The notes beneath the pieces are model-generated. The model was not told the DNA's origin, did not search any database, and worked only from the letters and a program-made list of their open reading frames with translations. 64,000 bases of DNA from Sphingobacterium allocomposti (GTDB taxonomy: Bacteria; Bacteroidota; Bacteroidia; Sphingobacteriales; Sphingobacteriaceae), in NCBI RefSeq assembly GCF_008124885.1, contig NZ_VNHX01000001.1, positions 310,001 to 374,000 of the forward strand. The letters are read 5' to 3'. Both the position numbers and the translations under genes were made by a program. Positions within the stretch are counted from its first letter, which is position 1, and the number at the start of each line of letters is the position of its first letter. Below, piece by piece: positions 61,509-64,000 of this stretch.

Positions 61509-61796
61509 ATCTAATAATTTAAGTTGCTATTTTCCGCAAAAATAACATAATTATTCACTAAATCAAGTCAAAACAATGTTATCAATTTGTTTTTATTGTA
61601 TTTATCTGGTAGTCAGATAGATAAATATCTTTTTTGAGACGACAGGCAAATTTCTTTAAGGTAAACCTGCTATGCGGGGCAGGGTATGGCGACGCAACAA
61701 TCCAGTCTGGGCGCTTTCTATTGCACCCACCGGCAAATGTCCGTTACATCCCTACGCCCGTAAAAGAAATGTCATTAAGCTGCCTGCTTGGGGCCG

Positions 61797-62555
61797 CTAT
61801 AAGCTTTCGAAGTCCGAGCCGCGTTCCCTGAGAGCATCCAGCCTTGGGAGCACGGATTTGATGTCAGGGTTGGGGTAGTCGTCTTCAATGAGGCCGTCGC
61901 GCATCCTGACAATGCGGTGGGCATGTTGTGCGATGTCTTCTTCGTGGGTAACCAGAATAATTGTATTGCCTTTTGCATGGATATCTTCCATGAGGCCCAT
62001 GATTTCTATAGAAGTTTTTGTGTCCAGATTTCCGGTGGGCTCATCGGCGAGGATAATAGACGGGTTATTGATAAGTGCTCTGGCAACAGCTACGCGCTGG
62101 CGTTGTCCCCCCGAAAGCTCGTTCGGTTTATGATCGACCCTATTGCCAAGACCAACATTTTCGAGCGCCTTGTGCGCGCGCTCTTCGCGCACTTTCTTAT
62201 TGAAGCCGGCGTAGATGAGGGGGAGGGCCACATTTTCCAGAGCAGTACTCTTCGGCAATAGATTGAACGTCTGGAAAACGAAACCTATTTCTTTATTGCG
62301 GACTTCCGCAAGGTCGTTTTCACTCATGTCGGAAACGTTAATACCATTGAGGATATATTGCCCTTTACTGGGCGTATCCAGACATCCAAGGATATTCATC
62401 AGCGTCGACTTGCCCGACCCCGAGGGGCCCATCAGCGCAACGAATTCGCCCTTTCTTATGTTGAGCGATACCGACTTCAGGGCGTGGATCTCTTCGGCAC
62501 CGATAATATACTTCCGACCGATATCTTCTATTTGGATTAGATAGTTGCTTTCCAT
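61797..62555 (-). CDS. ABC transporter ATP-binding protein (MacB-like)
   Basis: The 252-residue ATPase has Walker [11 protein letters not shown]-loop [19 protein letters not shown], signature [15 protein letters not shown], Walker [13 protein letters not shown] and switch VTHEED. Belongs to the MacB/LolD/FtsE-like cluster (group with FtsX-type permeases). A C-terminal extension of about 25 residues follows. No permease gene is adjacent, so partner and substrate are unknown. The upstream in-frame start at 62564 is GTG; the ATG at 62555 is preferred. Confidence 0.85.
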   Translation of the reverse strand: MESNYLIQIEDIGRKYIIGAEEIHALKSVSLNIRKGEFVALMGPSGSGKSTLMNILGCLDTPSKGQYILNGINVSDMSENDLAEVRNKEIGFVFQTFNLLPKSTALENVALPLIYAGFNKKVREERAHKALENVGLGNRVDHKPNELSGGQRQRVAVARALINNPSIILADEPTGNLDTKTSIEIMGLMEDIHAKGNTIILVTHEEDIAQHAHRIVRMRDGLIEDDYPNPDIKSVLPRLDALRERGSDFESL

Positions 62556-62581
62556 GACTGTCACGTTAACGAAGGCTTAAG

Positions 62582-63325
62582 TTACGATTTATTACAGATT
62601 TCCCAAGCTTCTTTCATTTTATCGTATACTTCTGCCTCTAAAGATGAAAAATGTCTACTATGGTAGTTCGCCGTTTGTATAGGGGCCATAACTTTTACAT
62701 GGATAACCCCGGGCCTCGAGCCATATACTTTTCCGTCGTCCCACAATATGTGCCAGGCGTCCTGTATCACCACAGGGAGGATAGGGATATCGTTTTCGGT
62801 AGCCATCCTGAATGCACCGGATTTAAACTGCTGAAGCACCGGGGGGTATGTTTCGTCGATCTTCCCTTCGGGAAAGATGACAATCGATCGGCCCTCCTGT
62901 AGCAGTGTTGATGCTCTTTTGTAAGCTTTGAACGACGAGATACGGCTATCCCGCTTTACAGGGATATCGATTGTTTTAAAAAATATCCGGGTAACCGGAT
63001 TGTTTAACAGCTCCATCTTTCCGATAAAAGAAAATGGTGCTTTGCATAAATAGTTGAGTACGGTGATGTCTAAAAAAGACGTATGATTAGGACATAGGAC
63101 ATAGTTTTTTGACCAGTCGATGGGCGCTTCATATTCTACCTCCACACGTATCCCGACAGCATAGATGCCCGCAAGACTTATCCATCGGCGGAAGGAGACA
63201 ATCTTATGATAATGCCTGTCGGCATTCCGCGCATAATAATACAGAAATGGAAAGCCCAGAGCGAAAAAGAACAATACGGAAGCAAAGTAGGCTAGTAAAT
63301 GTAATCTTCTCAAGATTCTTTTCAT
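62582..63325 (-). CDS. plsC: 1-acyl-sn-glycerol-3-phosphate acyltransferase
   Basis: The 247-residue PlsC converts lysophosphatidic acid to phosphatidic acid. One membrane helix is at about 10-31. Catalytic H81-x4-D86 (NHTSFLD) is followed by FPEGKID and IPILPVVIQDAWH, the conserved acyltransferase motifs. ATG 63325 was chosen; the frame runs two codons further to a TTG at 63331. It lies 26 bp before the ABC ATPase on the same strand. Confidence 0.9.
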   Translation of the reverse strand: MKRILRRLHLLAYFASVLFFFALGFPFLYYYARNADRHYHKIVSFRRWISLAGIYAVGIRVEVEYEAPIDWSKNYVLCPNHTSFLDITVLNYLCKAPFSFIGKMELLNNPVTRIFFKTIDIPVKRDSRISSFKAYKRASTLLQEGRSIVIFPEGKIDETYPPVLQQFKSGAFRMATENDIPILPVVIQDAWHILWDDGKVYGSRPGVIHVKVMAPIQTANYHSRHFSSLEAEVYDKMKEAWEICNKS

Positions 63326-63491
63326 GTCCAAACTTAATTAAAAAAGAGCACCGGGCCACCGATGTAGTACTTGTTTATGAGAGAAGCACAAGGCTCGCTA
63401 TTGTGTCCGATAGTATCGTTGTCGGTAGCTATGCCGCGCGATAAGACGGATAATAATGGTTTTAACGGTCGGGAATTAATGGTTGTAAACA

Positions 63492-63540
63492 GAGGGGTGT
63501 CTCCTATGATCGCTCCCTATAAACATAGGCGACACCCCTC
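63492..63540 (-). terminator. hairpin downstream of the M20 peptidase gene
   Basis: GAGGGGTGTC (63492-63501) pairs with GACACCCCTC (63531-63540); a further CCTATG/CATAGG extends the stem. It lies just after the peptidase stop. No long T-run follows on the minus strand, so termination efficiency is uncertain. Confidence 0.5.
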
Positions 63541-63544
63541 GTTA

Positions 63545-64000
63545 TTATTTACTTAATTCCGCGTAATACTTGAAAAAAGAAGGAATAGTCTCAATACCTT
63601 TCAGGTAGTTCTCTATACCATATTTTTCGTTTGGAGAGTGCAGGTTGTCACTGTCGAGCCCGAAGCCCAGCAGTACCGTCTTGACACCGAGTTCCTTCTC
63701 GAAGAGGGCGACAATAGGAATAGATCCGCCGCCACGGGTTGGAATGGGTTTCTTGTTGAATGCTTCTTCCAACGCTTTCTCGGCTGCTTTATAAGCTATG
63801 CTGTCTGTTGGTGTGACCACCGGTTCTCCGCCGTGGTGCGGTTTCACCTGTACTTGAACATACTTGGGCGCTATGCTTTCGAAATGGGTTTTGAAAAGCT
63901 CGGTAATGCGGTGGGAATTCTGGTTTGGAACGAGACGCATGGATATTTTTGCATAAGCTTTAGACGGTAGAACGGTTTTCGCCCCTTCGCCAATGTAACC
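63545..64000 (-). CDS. M20-family peptidase, C-terminal part (5' cut by window edge)
   Basis: The visible 151 codons extend past the window edge at 64000. They cover the dimerisation-domain end and C-terminal catalytic part of an M20 (CPG70/dipeptidase-like) metallopeptidase: LPSKAYAKISMRLVPNQ, KPHHGGEPVVTPTDS, and the terminal GGGSIPIVALFEKELGVKTVLLGFGLDSDNLHSPNEKYGIENYLKGI. The His in LHSPNE is a metal/active-site residue. Clear identification to the family; substrate (dipeptide or peptide) not determinable. Confidence 0.85.
   Translation of the reverse strand, partial: GYIGEGAKTVLPSKAYAKISMRLVPNQNSHRITELFKTHFESIAPKYVQVQVKPHHGGEPVVTPTDSIAYKAAEKALEEAFNKKPIPTRGGGSIPIVALFEKELGVKTVLLGFGLDSDNLHSPNEKYGIENYLKGIETIPSFFKYYAELSK

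Noticed and set aside
1..64000. tRNA, rRNA, tmRNA, insertion sequences or prophage
   Set aside because: No T-loop or anticodon arms, rRNA-like sequence, transposase, integrase or terminal inverted repeats were noticed on either strand. A tRNAscan or ISfinder run would settle it.

Overview
The window looks like a chromosomal segment of a Bacteroidota member, most likely family Sphingobacteriaceae. The evidence is the gene content: a phylum-typical OstA-like protein, DUF4834, DUF2795, an HYC_CC_PP-like protein, a deoxyhypusine-synthase homologue, an MHS permease with its small partner, an HMA-fused TonB receptor, and HisKA/CheR/CheB hybrid-kinase modules. Many genes are preceded by the Bacteroidota -7 element TAnnTTTG rather than a Shine-Dalgarno sequence. 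I saw no rRNA, tRNA, insertion sequence, prophage or CRISPR array. Most of the window is ordinary core genome.

Layout. 1-6.1 kb: end of a secreted protein gene, trmN6, a phosphodiesterase, a MerR regulator, a small HExxH protein, accD, the SRP RNA gene with promoter and terminator, and an MHS permease with its small subunit. 6.1-8.4 kb: dprA, then six tandem units of a palindromic 92-111 bp repeat, a frameshifted GIY-YIG nuclease gene and two more repeat copies. 8.4-14.1 kb: rsmG, a glycosyltransferase, tgt, an LptF/G permease and an EamA exporter. 14.1-20.2 kb: the gltBD glutamate synthase operon. 20.5-31.8 kb: a secreted protein, a dipeptide epimerase, a deoxyhypusine/homospermidine synthase homologue, rdgB, an OstA-like LPS-transport protein, tilS, recF-DUF721 and a Sua5-type protein. 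32-42 kb: asnS, sucC, lolD, a LacI regulator, two different lpdA genes around DUF3817 and thioesterase genes. 42-51 kb: azurin, a four-gene signalling cluster (two hybrid kinases, CheR, CheB) and floA. 51-56.4 kb: a candidate small RNA, kdsC-like and maf genes, and a copper-linked TonB receptor plus HYC-type protein. 56.6-60.6 kb: a trpDFBA operon behind a complete transcription attenuator. 60.6-64 kb: a secreted protein, DUF2795, a MacB-type ATPase, plsC and part of an M20 peptidase.

The observations most worth a second look are: (1) a trp leader on the minus strand whose 15-residue peptide has three consecutive Trp codons, followed by a pause hairpin, antiterminator and terminator, in front of an operon that lacks trpE, trpG and trpC; (2) an orphan minus-strand transcription unit at about 51165-51273 with a near-consensus promoter and a strong terminator but no convincing ORF; (3) a REPIN-like repeat cluster on both sides of a GIY-YIG nuclease gene that is itself frameshifted at a run of seven G.

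All calls rest on reading the sequence and remembered family features. No database search or folding program was run.
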